A program made the translations under genes and the position numbers. A stretch of 64,000 nucleotides of DNA from DASSUW01 sp963830725 (lineage in GTDB: Bacteria; Actinomycetota; Thermoleophilia; Solirubrobacterales; Solirubrobacteraceae): NCBI GenBank assembly GCA_963830725.1, contig CAWHNO010000007.1, forward strand, positions 74,362 through 138,361, written 5' to 3'. Each line of letters starts with the position of its first letter. The stretch's first letter is position 1. Positions 1-7,228 of the stretch are shown here, in pieces. A model generated the notes under the pieces. It made no database searches, was not told where the DNA came from, and saw only the letters and a program-made list of their open reading frames with translations.

Positions 1-913
1 AAGAGGCGCGGCCTGGGGGTCGAAGTCGCGCTCGGCGACCCAGTCGCCCTTGAGCTCCTCCTCGACCATCGCGCGCACCTCTTCGATGCCGACCTTGTCG
101 ACCAGCACCTTGATCCGGGCGCGGGCGCGGTTGACGCGCAGCCAGTCCTGGCGGTCGAAGATGCGCAGGACGGCCTCGGTGTACTTGAGGTACTCGCCGT
201 CGTCGGCGCGCACGAAGTCGATCAGCGTGGGCGCGATCCGCGGCATGATCGACGTGCCGCCGCCGATCCGCATCTCGAAGCCCTTGACGCCGTCGCGCTC
301 ACGGGCGATGAAGGCGACGTCGTGGATGCCGGTCAGCGCGCGGTCGGTGTCGGAGCCCGTGAACGCGGTCTTGACCTTGCGCGGCATCAGCTGGGTCGTG
401 GGGTGGCGCACGAAGTAGCGCACGTACGCGCCCGCGTAGGGCGTGGGGTCGAAGAGCTCGTCGTGGCAGACGCCGGCCCACGGGTCGGCGGTCACGTTGC
501 GGACCGTGTTGCCGCAGCCCTCGCGGCTGGAGAGCCCGGCGTCGGAGATCTCGCGGATCAGCGCGGCCGCGTCCCGCAGCGGGACGTGGTGCATCTGGAT
601 GTTCTGCCGCGTGGTGATGTGCCCCTTGTTGAGCGGCGCGTACTTCTCGACCACGTCGGCGAACGTCTCCATCTGCTCCGGCGTGACGCCGCCCGAACGG
701 CAGCTTGACGCGGATCATCTGGACGTCGGCCTGGCGCTGGCCGTAGACGCCCTGCTTCAGGCGGAAGCCGATGAACTCGGTCTCCTCCGTCTCGCCGTCG
801 AGGAACTTCTCCGCCTCGTTGTCGAAGTCGTCGAACTCGCGCTGGAGGATCGGGATGATGTGACCCGGAACGTCCTCGCGGACCTCCGGGTTCTCGAGGG
901 AGCCCTGGCGCAT
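1..913 (-). CDS. Nitrite/sulfite reductase hemoprotein, N-terminal half (runs off left edge)
   Basis: This is the first ~300 residues of a ferredoxin-dependent nitrite or sulfite reductase, the siroheme/4Fe-4S enzyme of assimilatory N or S reduction. The ATG is at 913. Recognisable family stretches are TTRQNIQMHHVP, SSREGCGNTVRNV and the middle ferredoxin-like segment VRHPTTQLMPRKVK. The Cys residues that bind the cluster and siroheme lie in the second half, outside the window, so nitrite and sulfite enzymes cannot be told apart. One extra G near 691-696 breaks the frame after KLPFG; the next frame continues GVTPEQMETF, so the gene is probably intact in life. A -10-like hexamer sits 6 bases before the start, so the mRNA may be leaderless. 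Confidence 0.85.
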
Positions 914-919
914 CACGCC

Positions 920-955
920 AAAGTACCAAATCCAGATCCGAATCCAAGTATTTGG
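920..955 (-). promoter_or_regulatory. Promoter region of the nitrite/sulfite reductase gene
   Basis: On the minus strand TACTTT (920-925) ends six bases before the ATG at 913, the spacing of a leaderless -10. It is embedded in unusually AT-rich DNA carrying the arms CCAAAT (926-931) and ATTTGG (950-955), a possible operator. The regulator is unknown. Confidence 0.45.
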
Positions 956-960
956 ACCTG

Positions 961-1194
961 TTAAGGGGTCAGACCCATTAGCCAAGCTACCAGGGGTCTG
1001 ACCCGCGGCTCGCGGTCGACGGCCTCGCGCCGCGCGGCCTCGACCCACGGGCTCGGCGGCGGCTCGGGCGCGGGCGGCGGCGCGGTGTCGCGCAGGAACT
1101 GCTCGACGGCCGCCATCACGGCGGCGGCCTCCTCGGGCGTCGCGCTCGAGCCGCGCAGCTCCAGCCGGGGCCGGCGATTGACCACGGCGCGCAC
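961..1194 (-). CDS. Acyl-CoA carboxylase epsilon subunit-like small protein
   Basis: A 77-residue protein that fits the small epsilon subunits (AccE/PccE type) which stabilise actinobacterial acyl-CoA carboxylases. It starts with a basic beta-strand segment, has the family hallmark TPEEAAAVMAAVEQFL, then a Pro-rich linker and the closing SPWVEAARREAV motif. It starts with GTG at 1194. A carboxyltransferase subunit gene lies 0.5 kb away on the opposite strand, which supports the role. The last 12 or so residues (RPLVAWLMGLTP) and the stop codon are encoded by the REP-like hairpin at 965-1003, so the natural C-terminus may have been altered by insertion of that repeat. The family is divergent and identification rests on length, motif order and context. 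Confidence 0.6.
   Translation of the reverse strand: MRAVVNRRPRLELRGSSATPEEAAAVMAAVEQFLRDTAPPPAPEPPPSPWVEAARREAVDREPRVRPLVAWLMGLTP
965..1003. repeat. REP-like inverted repeat (GGGTCAGACCC type)
   Basis: GGGTCAGACCC at 966-976 is the exact reverse complement of GGGTCTGACCC at 993-1003, giving an 11-bp perfect stem with a 16-base loop. It lies between the reductase gene and the epsilon-subunit gene and forms the 3' end of the latter. Short GGGTC(T/A)GACCC hairpins resemble the REP sequences mobilised by RAYT transposases; no RAYT gene or second copy was seen in this window. Confidence 0.6.
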
Positions 1195-1284
1195 GATAGC
1201 GGCGACCGTCCGGTCGGACAGTTCCGCGCGCGGACGGTGTCATGACATGGGCACGCGCTGTCGAGCCTCGAAGGAGGAGCCGAG

Positions 1285-1653
1285 ATGACCACGCAGGAGG
1301 CCGTCGCCCGCTACTACGACGCCTGGCAGACGAAGCGGGGCGACTTCAGCGACGTCCCACTGGCCGCGGACTTCGAGTTCGCGGGTCCGGTGGCGAGCTT
1401 CGACAGCGCCGAGGGCTACCGCGCCATGGCGCGCGACGCCGGCGCGGCGGTGACGAGCTTCGTCGTGCGGAGGCAGTTCGCGCGACGGTCGACACCGTGT
1501 GCTCGATCATCGACTGGGAGATGGCGATTCCCGGAACCGGGAGGATGACCGCCGCGGAGCTCCTGGAGGTCGAGGACGGCGGTGATCGTGCGCGGCGAGC
1601 TGATCTACGACGGCGAGCCGCTGCGGCGGGCGATGGCACGATCCGAGACGTGA
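1285..1653 (+). CDS. SnoaL/NTF2-like fold protein, function unknown
   Basis: About 120 residues in the pattern of SnoaL-like/NTF2 proteins: the N-terminal helix EAVARYYDAWQTKRGDF, a fragment AADFEFAGPVASFDSAEGYRAM, then WEMAIPGTGRMTAAELLEVEDG and the closing strand VIVRGELIYDGEPLRRAM. Such domains bind small hydrophobic ligands; some are isomerases or cyclases, most have no assigned role. Two single-base breaks (about 1480 and 1577) split it into three frames that join smoothly. The ATG at 1285 has a good Shine-Dalgarno (AAGGAGGAG), in contrast to many leaderless-looking neighbours. It lies upstream of the carboxylase beta gene, but no functional link is evident. Confidence 0.6.
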
Positions 1654-1668
1654 GAGTCGCCGTGGCCT

Positions 1669-1674
1669 TACCAT
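1669..1674 (+). promoter_or_regulatory. -10-like hexamer upstream of accD
   Basis: TACCAT ends ten bases before the accD ATG at 1685, compatible with a transcript that has a very short or no leader. Confidence 0.35.
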
Positions 1675-1684
1675 CGCGGTCGCG

Positions 1685-3254
1685 ATGCGCCGCAAGAGCC
1701 CCGAGACCTACGAGGAGAAGCTCGCGCAGCTGAACGAGCTGCGCGACGCGATGGTCCACCACGCCTCCGAGAAGGCGGTCGAGAAGCAGCACGCCAAGGG
1801 CAAGTACACGGCGCGCGAGCGGATCGAGAAGCTGCTCGACCCGGGCTCCTTCCACGAGCTCGACACCTACGTCCGCCACCGCACGACCGACTTCGAGATG
1901 GACAAGAACCGGCCGTGGGGCGACGCGGTGGTGACCGGGCACGGCACGATCGAGGGCCGCCGTGTCTGCGTCTTCTCGCAGGACTTCACCGTCTTCGGCG
2001 GCTCGCTCGGCGAGGTCATGGCCGAGAAGATGTGCAAGATCATGGACCTGGCGGCCAGGATCGGCTGCCCGGTGATCGGGATCAACGACTCCGGCGGCGC
2101 GCGCATCCAGGAGGGCGTCGTGTCGCTCGGCGCCTACGGCGACGTCTTCCTGCGCAACGTGCGCAGCTCCGGCGTGATCCCGCAGATCTCCCTGGTGATG
2201 GGCCCGTGCGCCGGCGGCGCGGTCTACTCGCCCGCCATCACGGACTTCATCTTCATGGTCAAGGAGACCTCGCACATGTTCATCACCGGCCCCGACGTGA
2301 TCAAGACGGTCACGGGCGAGGAGGTCGAGTTCGAGGAGCTCGGCGGGGCGATGTCGCACAACTCCAAGTCGGGCGTCGCCCACTTCGCCGCCGACGACGA
2401 GGACGCGTGCCTGGAGGACGCGCGCTACCTGCTGTCGTTCCTGCCGCAGAACAACCTCGAGACGCCGCCGCGGGTGGCCCCGTCCGACGACCCGTTCCGG
2501 ATGGACGCCGAGCTCGACTCGGTCGTGCCGGACAACCCGAACAAGCCCTACGACATGCGCGACGTCGTCCGCTACGTGGTCGACGACGGCGAGTTCTTCG
2601 AGGTCCACGAGCACTACGCGAAGAACATCGTGTGCGGCTTCAGCCGCCTGAACGGCGTGGACCGTGGGCGTGGTCGGCAACCAGCCCGCGGCGCTCGCCG
2701 GCGTGCTCGACATCGACGCGTCCGCGAAGGCCGCCCGCTTCGTCCGCACCTGCGACGCCTTCAACATCCCGCTGCTGACCTTCGTCGACGTCCCCGGCTT
2801 CCTGCCCGGCACCTCACAGGAGTGGGGCGGCATCATCCGCCACGGCGCCAAGCTGCTCTACGCCTACGCCGAGGCCACCGTGCCGAAGGTCACCGTGATC
2901 ACGCGCAAGGCCTACGGCGGGGCCTACGACGTCATGGCCTCCAAGCACCTGGCGGCCGACTTCAACTTCGCCTGGCCGACCGCCGAGATCGCGGTCATGG
3001 GGCCGGAGGGGGCGGTCAACATCATCCACCGGCGCGACATCACGACCTCACCGACGCCGGACGAGCGGCGGCAGAAGCTGATCGACGACTACAAGGCCCG
3101 CTTCGCGAACCCGTACTCGGCCGCCGAGCGCGGCTACGTCGACGACGTCCTGATCCCGCACGAGACGCGCCCGAAGGTGATCACGGCGCTGGAGACGCTG
3201 GCCACCAAGCGCGAGCCCGGCCCGAAGCGCAAGCACGGCAACATCCCGCTCTGA
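1685..3254 (+). CDS. accD: Acyl-CoA (propionyl-CoA) carboxylase beta subunit
   Basis: The carboxyltransferase subunit that moves CO2 from carboxybiotin to an acyl-CoA, probably propionyl-CoA. About 520 codons, the usual length for PccB/AccD5. The N-lobe shows INDSGGARIQEGV and GPCAGGAVYSPA (oxyanion-forming glycines) and FITGPDVIK; the C-lobe shows PGFLPGTSQEWGGIIRHGAK and KAYGGAYDVM. One extra G near 2660 breaks the frame after FSRLNG; the other frame resumes TVGVVGNQPA. The epsilon-like gene lies close by on the other strand and a complete biotin carboxylase fusion lies at 12.5-17.8 kb, so the alpha partner of this beta subunit could be encoded elsewhere. Methylmalonyl-CoA mutase at 27.4 kb would use the product. 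It ends tail to tail with the nitroreductase-type gene. Confidence 0.93.
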
Positions 3255-3262
3255 GAGCGGCG

Positions 3263-3690
3263 CTACGCCCGCTCGACGATCACGACCGAGAGGTCTCTGG
3301 CCGCCTCGCCCGCATACGTCGCGTACTTCGGAAAGACACCGAGCATCAGCTCCCACAGACGCGGTCGCTCGCCCTGACCAGCGGGCCGGGCGAGGCGGGG
3401 AAGGTCTCCGACCGCACCTGCACGACGACCGCGGGGCTAGCCAGCAGATTCAGGTACCAGGCCGGCTCGCCGCCTCCATCGGTCGGAGTCGCCACGAGGA
3501 CGTAGCGGTCGCCGTCGCGCCCGTAGTAGAGGGCGGTTCGCCGGAGCCTGCCGGTGCGCCGGCCACGGGTCGTGAGCAGCAGCGCGGCGCGGCCGTTGAA
3601 CCTGTGCCCGCGCCTCCCGCCGCTCTCGACGTACCGGCGGACATGCTCGGCGACCCAGCCCGTCGGGTTGTCGAAGATCTCGTCGTGCAC
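3263..3690 (-). CDS. Deazaflavin (F420)-dependent nitroreductase family protein
   Basis: About 140 residues of the Ddn/split-barrel family, which use reduced coenzyme F420 to reduce quinones or nitro compounds. It has the typical opening of this family (PTGWVAEHVRRYVESGG, then GRAALLLTTRGRRTGRLRRTAL) and the middle motif DGDRYVLVATPTDGG followed by EPAWYLNLLASP. A one-base break near 3375-3390 separates these from the C-terminal piece WELMLGVFPKYATYAGEA, which is in frame to the TAG at 3263. The start is GTG at 3690, seven bases from the stop of the upstream hydrolase gene, so the two are likely one transcript. F420 use is inferred from the family; the substrate is not known. Confidence 0.8.
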
Positions 3691-3694
3691 CAGC

Positions 3695-4429
3695 TCATCC
3701 CGCGAAGCTCGCGATCGCCGCCGCCCAGCGCGGGCCGGCGCGCTCGATGACGTCGTTGTGGGCGACGCCGGGGAACACGACCATCTCCTTCGGGCACGTG
3801 GCGGCCTCGAACAGCGCCTCGCCGAACATCAGCGGCACGAGCTCGTCGCGGTCGCCGTGCAGCACCAGCAGCCGGCCGCGGAGGCCGGGGATGAGCCGCA
3901 GGCTCGGATAGGCGTCGGGGACGACCGCCCGCGGGATCAGCGGGTAGTGCAGGCGCGCCATGTCGCGGATGCTCGTGAACGTCGACTGCAGCACCAGGCC
4001 TGCAGGGGGCGAGTCGATCGCGAGCGCGAGCGCGACGGCTCCGCCGAGCGACTCGCCGACGTAGACCACGCGCTCCGGGTCGACCCCGGGGTGGCGCAGC
4101 AGGGCGGCGCGGGCAGCGGCCGCGTCGCGCTGGGTGCCCGGCTCGCTGGGTCGCCCGCTGCTCCGGCCGTACCCGCGGTAGTCGAACGCGAGCACGTCCA
4201 GGCCCGCCGCCGCGAGCAGCTCGACGTGCGGCACGCGGTCGCCGATGTTGCCGGCGTTGCCGTGGAGGAAGAGGACGTGGCCGACGGGCGGCGACGTCGC
4301 CGGAACCCACCAGCCGTGGAGCCGCTCGCCGTCATCGGTCTCGACCGCGACGTCCGAGTACGGGACGCCGGGCGTCAGCGCGAGCGTACGGCTGGGGAAG
4401 TACAGCAGCGAGTGCAGCAGTGGGCGGAT
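3695..4429 (-). CDS. Alpha/beta hydrolase (BEM46/ABHD13-like)
   Basis: A serine hydrolase of the alpha/beta fold. Clear elements are the oxyanion strand HVLFLHGNAGNIGDR, the conserved FDYRGYGRSSGRPSE, the nucleophile elbow GESLGG, the acid in LHGDRDELVP and the catalytic His in GVAHND. The N-terminal region has a hydrophobic stretch (LLHSLLYFPSRTL) and then GERLHGWWVP, typical of membrane-anchored bacterial members. The frame is open back to about 4437 but has no ATG or GTG there; an AGGAGG sits just upstream and the true start is probably near 4429, perhaps hidden by a small sequence error. Substrate unknown. Confidence 0.8.
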   Translation of the reverse strand: MRPLLHSLLYFPSRTLALTPGVPYSDVAVETDDGERLHGWWVPATSPPVGHVLFLHGNAGNIGDRVPHVELLAAAGLDVLAFDYRGYGRSSGRPSEPGTQRDAAAARAALLRHPGVDPERVVYVGESLGGAVALALAIDSPPAGLVLQSTFTSIRDMARLHYPLIPRAVVPDAYPSLRLIPGLRGRLLVLHGDRDELVPLMFGEALFEAATCPKEMVVFPGVAHNDVIERAGPRWAAAIASFAG

Positions 4430-4443
4430 GGCAACATCCTCCT

Positions 4444-4586
4444 ATGACCTCGAGCATCGTCACCGGCGTCGATTTCGTCTCGATCCCGACGCGCGACCGC
4501 GAACGCTCCTGCGCCTTCTACGGGGAGACCGACCCCGACGGGAACGCGCCGATGCTCCACCACCACGCTACGCGCCGCGCGACCGA
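4444..4586 (+). pseudogene. Glyoxalase/VOC protein remnant with its middle missing
   Basis: The gene opens like a VOC (glyoxalase/dioxygenase superfamily) protein: IVTGVDFVSIPTRDRERSCAFYGET. It then jumps straight to the usual last lines of such a protein, DPDGNAPMLHHH, followed one frame over by YAPRD. A normal family member has about 70-90 residues between these two points, including most metal ligands, so this cannot fold into a working VOC module. The 3' end overlaps the convergent OsmC gene. Either a real in-frame deletion or an assembly collapse could explain it. Confidence 0.7.
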
Positions 4587-5083
4587 GCCACGACCTCGGT
4601 CGTCACCGCGACCTCGCGCGCGATGGCATCGCCGACCGCCGAGCGCGACTCGGCTCGCTCGACCAGCGCGCGCAGCTGGTCTTCGGTCGCGTCGCCCGCC
4701 AGCTCGATCCGGACCCGGACCTCGAGCGGGCCTGGCGGCACGGGGTCGCCGACGCCGAGCACGCCGCGGCTGTCCGACACGCTCTCCACGGTCACGCTGA
4801 GGTCGCTGAGCTCGATGCCCGCCCGCGCCGCCTCGATCGCGATGATCGTCGCGTCGCACGACGCGAGCGCGGCGCGCATCAGCCAGCCGGGCGAGGGCGC
4901 GGAGCCGCCGCCGCCGAGCGCGGTCGCCATGTCGGTGCTCACCTCGCCGCTGGGCCCTGTCACGCGGAACCGGAGCCCGTCCACCCGGACGGCGGTCGCC
5001 GGCGGGTCGGCCCCGGCCCCGGCTTCGGGGTGCTCGGCGAGGTAGCCGGCTGTGGTCTCGAGGGCGCTGCGGATCGACTCCAT
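4568..5083 (-). CDS. OsmC-family protein (organic hydroperoxide-type), one Cys only
   Basis: A 171-residue intact OsmC-like protein. OsmC/Ohr enzymes reduce organic hydroperoxides with a pair of cysteines. The core helix carries the expected first Cys in WLMRAALASCDATI, with PSPGW before it, and the closing strands IAREVAVTTEV are present. The second family Cys, usually in a CPV motif about 60 residues later, is replaced by Ser in AESRSAVGDAI, and no other Cys exists in the protein. It may therefore work by a one-Cys mechanism or bind something else. It starts with ATG at 5083. Confidence 0.85.
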   Translation of the reverse strand: MESIRSALETTAGYLAEHPEAGAGADPPATAVRVDGLRFRVTGPSGEVSTDMATALGGGGSAPSPGWLMRAALASCDATIIAIEAARAGIELSDLSVTVESVSDSRGVLGVGDPVPPGPLEVRVRIELAGDATEDQLRALVERAESRSAVGDAIAREVAVTTEVVARSRGA

Positions 5084-5098
5084 CCGGGCATTGTCGCC

Positions 5099-5470
5099 TC
5101 AGTCGTACTCCGTGACGAGCCTGCCACCGGGCGCGAGCCAGGGCTCGACGAGTGCGCGGGCCCGTTCGGGCTCGCGGTGGAAGAGCCCGACGCGCACGGC
5201 GAAGACCTTGTCGAAGCGGCGGTCGCCGAGCTCGAGCTCCTCCAGCGCGGCGACCAGGAACTCGGCCGTGCCCGCCTCCACGTATGCCGCGTTCCGCCGC
5301 GCCGCGGCCTCGATCATCTTCGGCGACCGGTCGATCGCGGTCAGCCGCCCGCCGTCGAGCCGCTCGCACACCAGCGTGGCCGCCACGCCGTGGCCGCAGC
5401 CGATCTCGAGCACGCGGTCGCCGGGGCGTAGGTCGAGGCGGTCGACCACGCGCCGCAGGCGCTCGCTCAC
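5099..5470 (-). CDS. Small class I SAM-dependent methyltransferase
   Basis: 124 residues holding the Rossmann SAM-binding core: motif I VLEIGCGHGVAA, the acidic ribose-binding loop LTAIDRSPKM and a later strand FDKVFAVRVG, ending with APGGRLVTEYD. It lacks the usual C-terminal substrate-binding part, so it is one of the short family members. The GTG start at 5470 overlaps the stop of the upstream PNPOx-like gene (GTGA), pointing to translational coupling. Substrate unknown. Confidence 0.8.
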   Translation of the reverse strand: MSERLRRVVDRLDLRPGDRVLEIGCGHGVAATLVCERLDGGRLTAIDRSPKMIEAAARRNAAYVEAGTAEFLVAALEELELGDRRFDKVFAVRVGLFHREPERARALVEPWLAPGGRLVTEYD

Positions 5471-5925
5471 TTGCGCTTGATCGTCCGCACGCCGCTCTCG
5501 GGCGTCCAGACGTCGATGACGAGGAGCTTGCGCTCGGCGTCGAGGCCGACGGTGGAGACCTCGCGCAGGTCGAGCCGGAACCGATGCGATGGCTCCGACG
5601 TCGCCTCGCCGCTCACCTCCTCGGAGTCGGTGATCTCCTCGGCGACTCCGGCGAGCTTGGCGTCGCCCTTCCAGTCCGACGGCTCGTCCGAGCCGCTGTG
5701 CAGCGCGAAGCGCGGATCGCGCTGCAGGTCGCGGGCCTTGCGGGCCTGCCACATCGAGCCGATCCACAGCTCCCCGTCGGCGAACTCGGTCTCGGTGCCT
5801 GAGATGCGCGGAGAGCCGTCGCTCCGCACGGTGGCGATCGTCTTGTGGGCGTGGGCGTCGAGGCGCTCACGCACCTTCGCCGCGAGCTCGGGCGCCGCGG
5901 CTTCGAACTCTGACCAGCTTGGCAT
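5467..5925 (-). CDS. Pyridoxamine 5'-phosphate oxidase-like split-barrel protein
   Basis: A 152-residue flavin/F420-binding split-barrel protein. The opening helix ELAAKVRERLDAH leads into the family's first strands KTIATVRSDGSPRISGTE and the cofactor-loop region SMWQARKARDLQRDPRFALHSG. It ends with DVWTPESGVRTIKRK. Proteins of this group usually have uncharacterised oxidoreductase or ligand-binding roles and are not the vitamin B6 enzyme. It starts at ATG 5925; the gene is unbroken and couples to the small methyltransferase downstream. Confidence 0.8.
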   Translation of the reverse strand: MPSWSEFEAAAPELAAKVRERLDAHAHKTIATVRSDGSPRISGTETEFADGELWIGSMWQARKARDLQRDPRFALHSGSDEPSDWKGDAKLAGVAEEITDSEEVSGEATSEPSHRFRLDLREVSTVGLDAERKLLVIDVWTPESGVRTIKRK

Positions 5926-6030
5926 GTCGCAACGGTCGCGCACGGCGCCGCGCGAGTCCAGCAGAACGTCGAAGTCGTTCACGGAGGCGGGGCGATTGCC
6001 CTGAGTCGTGGGCGCTGGGAGACTCCAGGG

Positions 6031-7153
6031 ATGGCCACGCGGTTCTCTCCTCAGGTGCAGCCGGACGAGCAGGCCGGGCTGCTCGAGATCGCGATGCTGA
6101 TCGTGCGCGAGGCGCCGGCCGAGACGGTCTTCGGAGCCGTGGCGGAGGCGACCGCGCGCCGGCTCCGCACCGACTCCGCCGCCGTCATGCAGTACCTGGG
6201 GGACGAGCGGGCGGTGATCGTCGGCGTGTGGCGCGAGGACGGCGGCCGCGGCCTGCCGGTCAACGCGGAGCTGGACTTCGACCACCGCAACAGCGCGACC
6301 GGCCGCGTGCGCCGGACGGGCCGTCCGGCTCGGGCCGACAGCTACGAAGGGCTGGCCGGGGAGCTGCCGGTGATGATGCGGGCGATCGACGTCCGGTCCT
6401 CGGTTGCGGCGCCGATCGTGGTGGCCGGCGAGATCTGGGGCGCGCTGGCCGGGACGAGCTCGCGCGAGGCGCCGTTCCCCGAGGGCAGCGAGCACCGGAT
6501 CGGCGACCTGGCCGAGCTCGCCGCGAGCGCGGTCGCGCGCGAGCAGACGCTGCGCCGGCTCGAGGCGTCGCGGCGGCGCATCGTCGAGGAGGCGGATGCG
6601 GCGCGCCGCCGGCTCGAGCGCGAGCTGCACGAGGGCACGCAGCAGCACCTCCTCGCGCTCACGCTCAAGCTGCGCATGGCGCACGCGCGCGCCGGTGACG
6701 CCGAGATCGCCGAGCTCCTCGACGCCGCCCTGGCCGAGGCCATGATCGCCAACGAGGCGCTGCGCGAGCTGTCGCGCGGGCTGTACCCGATCGCGCTGTC
6801 CGAGCGCGGCCTGGCGGCCGCGCTCCAGGCCCTCGCGGCGCGCGCGCAGGTCGCGGTCCAGCTCAGCGAGCTCCCTCGCCGGCGCTTCCCGCCGCTGGCC
6901 GAGGCGACCGCGTACTTCGTCGTCGCCGGCGTGCTCGCCGTCGCCCCGGAGCGTGCCGAGACGCGTCACCGTGGCCGTCGCGGACCGCGGCGAGCTGCTG
7001 CTCGTCGAGATCGGCCACGAGGGGATCGGCGCCTCCGAGACTCGCCTGCGCGGGCTGATCGAGCGCGTATCGGCCGTCGGCGGGCGCGTGCGGATCGATC
7101 GCAACTCGGTGCTCCGCGCCGAGGTGCCGATCGGCCCTGCCGACGCCTGGTGA
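6031..7153 (+). CDS. GAF-domain sensor histidine kinase with degenerate ATPase domain
   Basis: A cytoplasmic sensor of about 370 residues. Residues ~10-170 form a GAF domain (AMLIVREAPAETVFGAVAEA through APIVVAGEIWGALAG). Next comes the HisKA_3 dimerisation helix with the phospho-acceptor block LERELHEGTQQHLLAL, then a short ATPase part. There the N box reads VVAGVLAVAPERA where active kinases have EALTNVAKHA, and the G1 box reads HEGIG where they have DDGVG. A frame break near 6955 falls between them. Losing the N-box Asn and G1 Asp suggests no ATP use, so it may be a decoy, phosphatase or regulatory partner. No response regulator gene is adjacent. There are no membrane segments. Confidence 0.8.
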
Positions 7154-7228
7154 ACCTTGCGCGCGCGTCCTGCCCTCCACCGCCTCGGCGGCCGGCATCA
7201 TCGGATCGCTGGGTTGTGAATCAGTCGT

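Noticed and set aside
5926..6030. N-terminal extension of the PNPOx-like protein from an upstream GTG
   Set aside because: The frame is open, but the ATG at 5925 gives the normal length for the family; the extension has no family resemblance.
7160..7205. Terminator hairpin CCGCC..GGCGG between the histidine kinase and the receptor kinase
   Set aside because: The loop would be only two bases and the surrounding sequence gives no T-run; not convincing.
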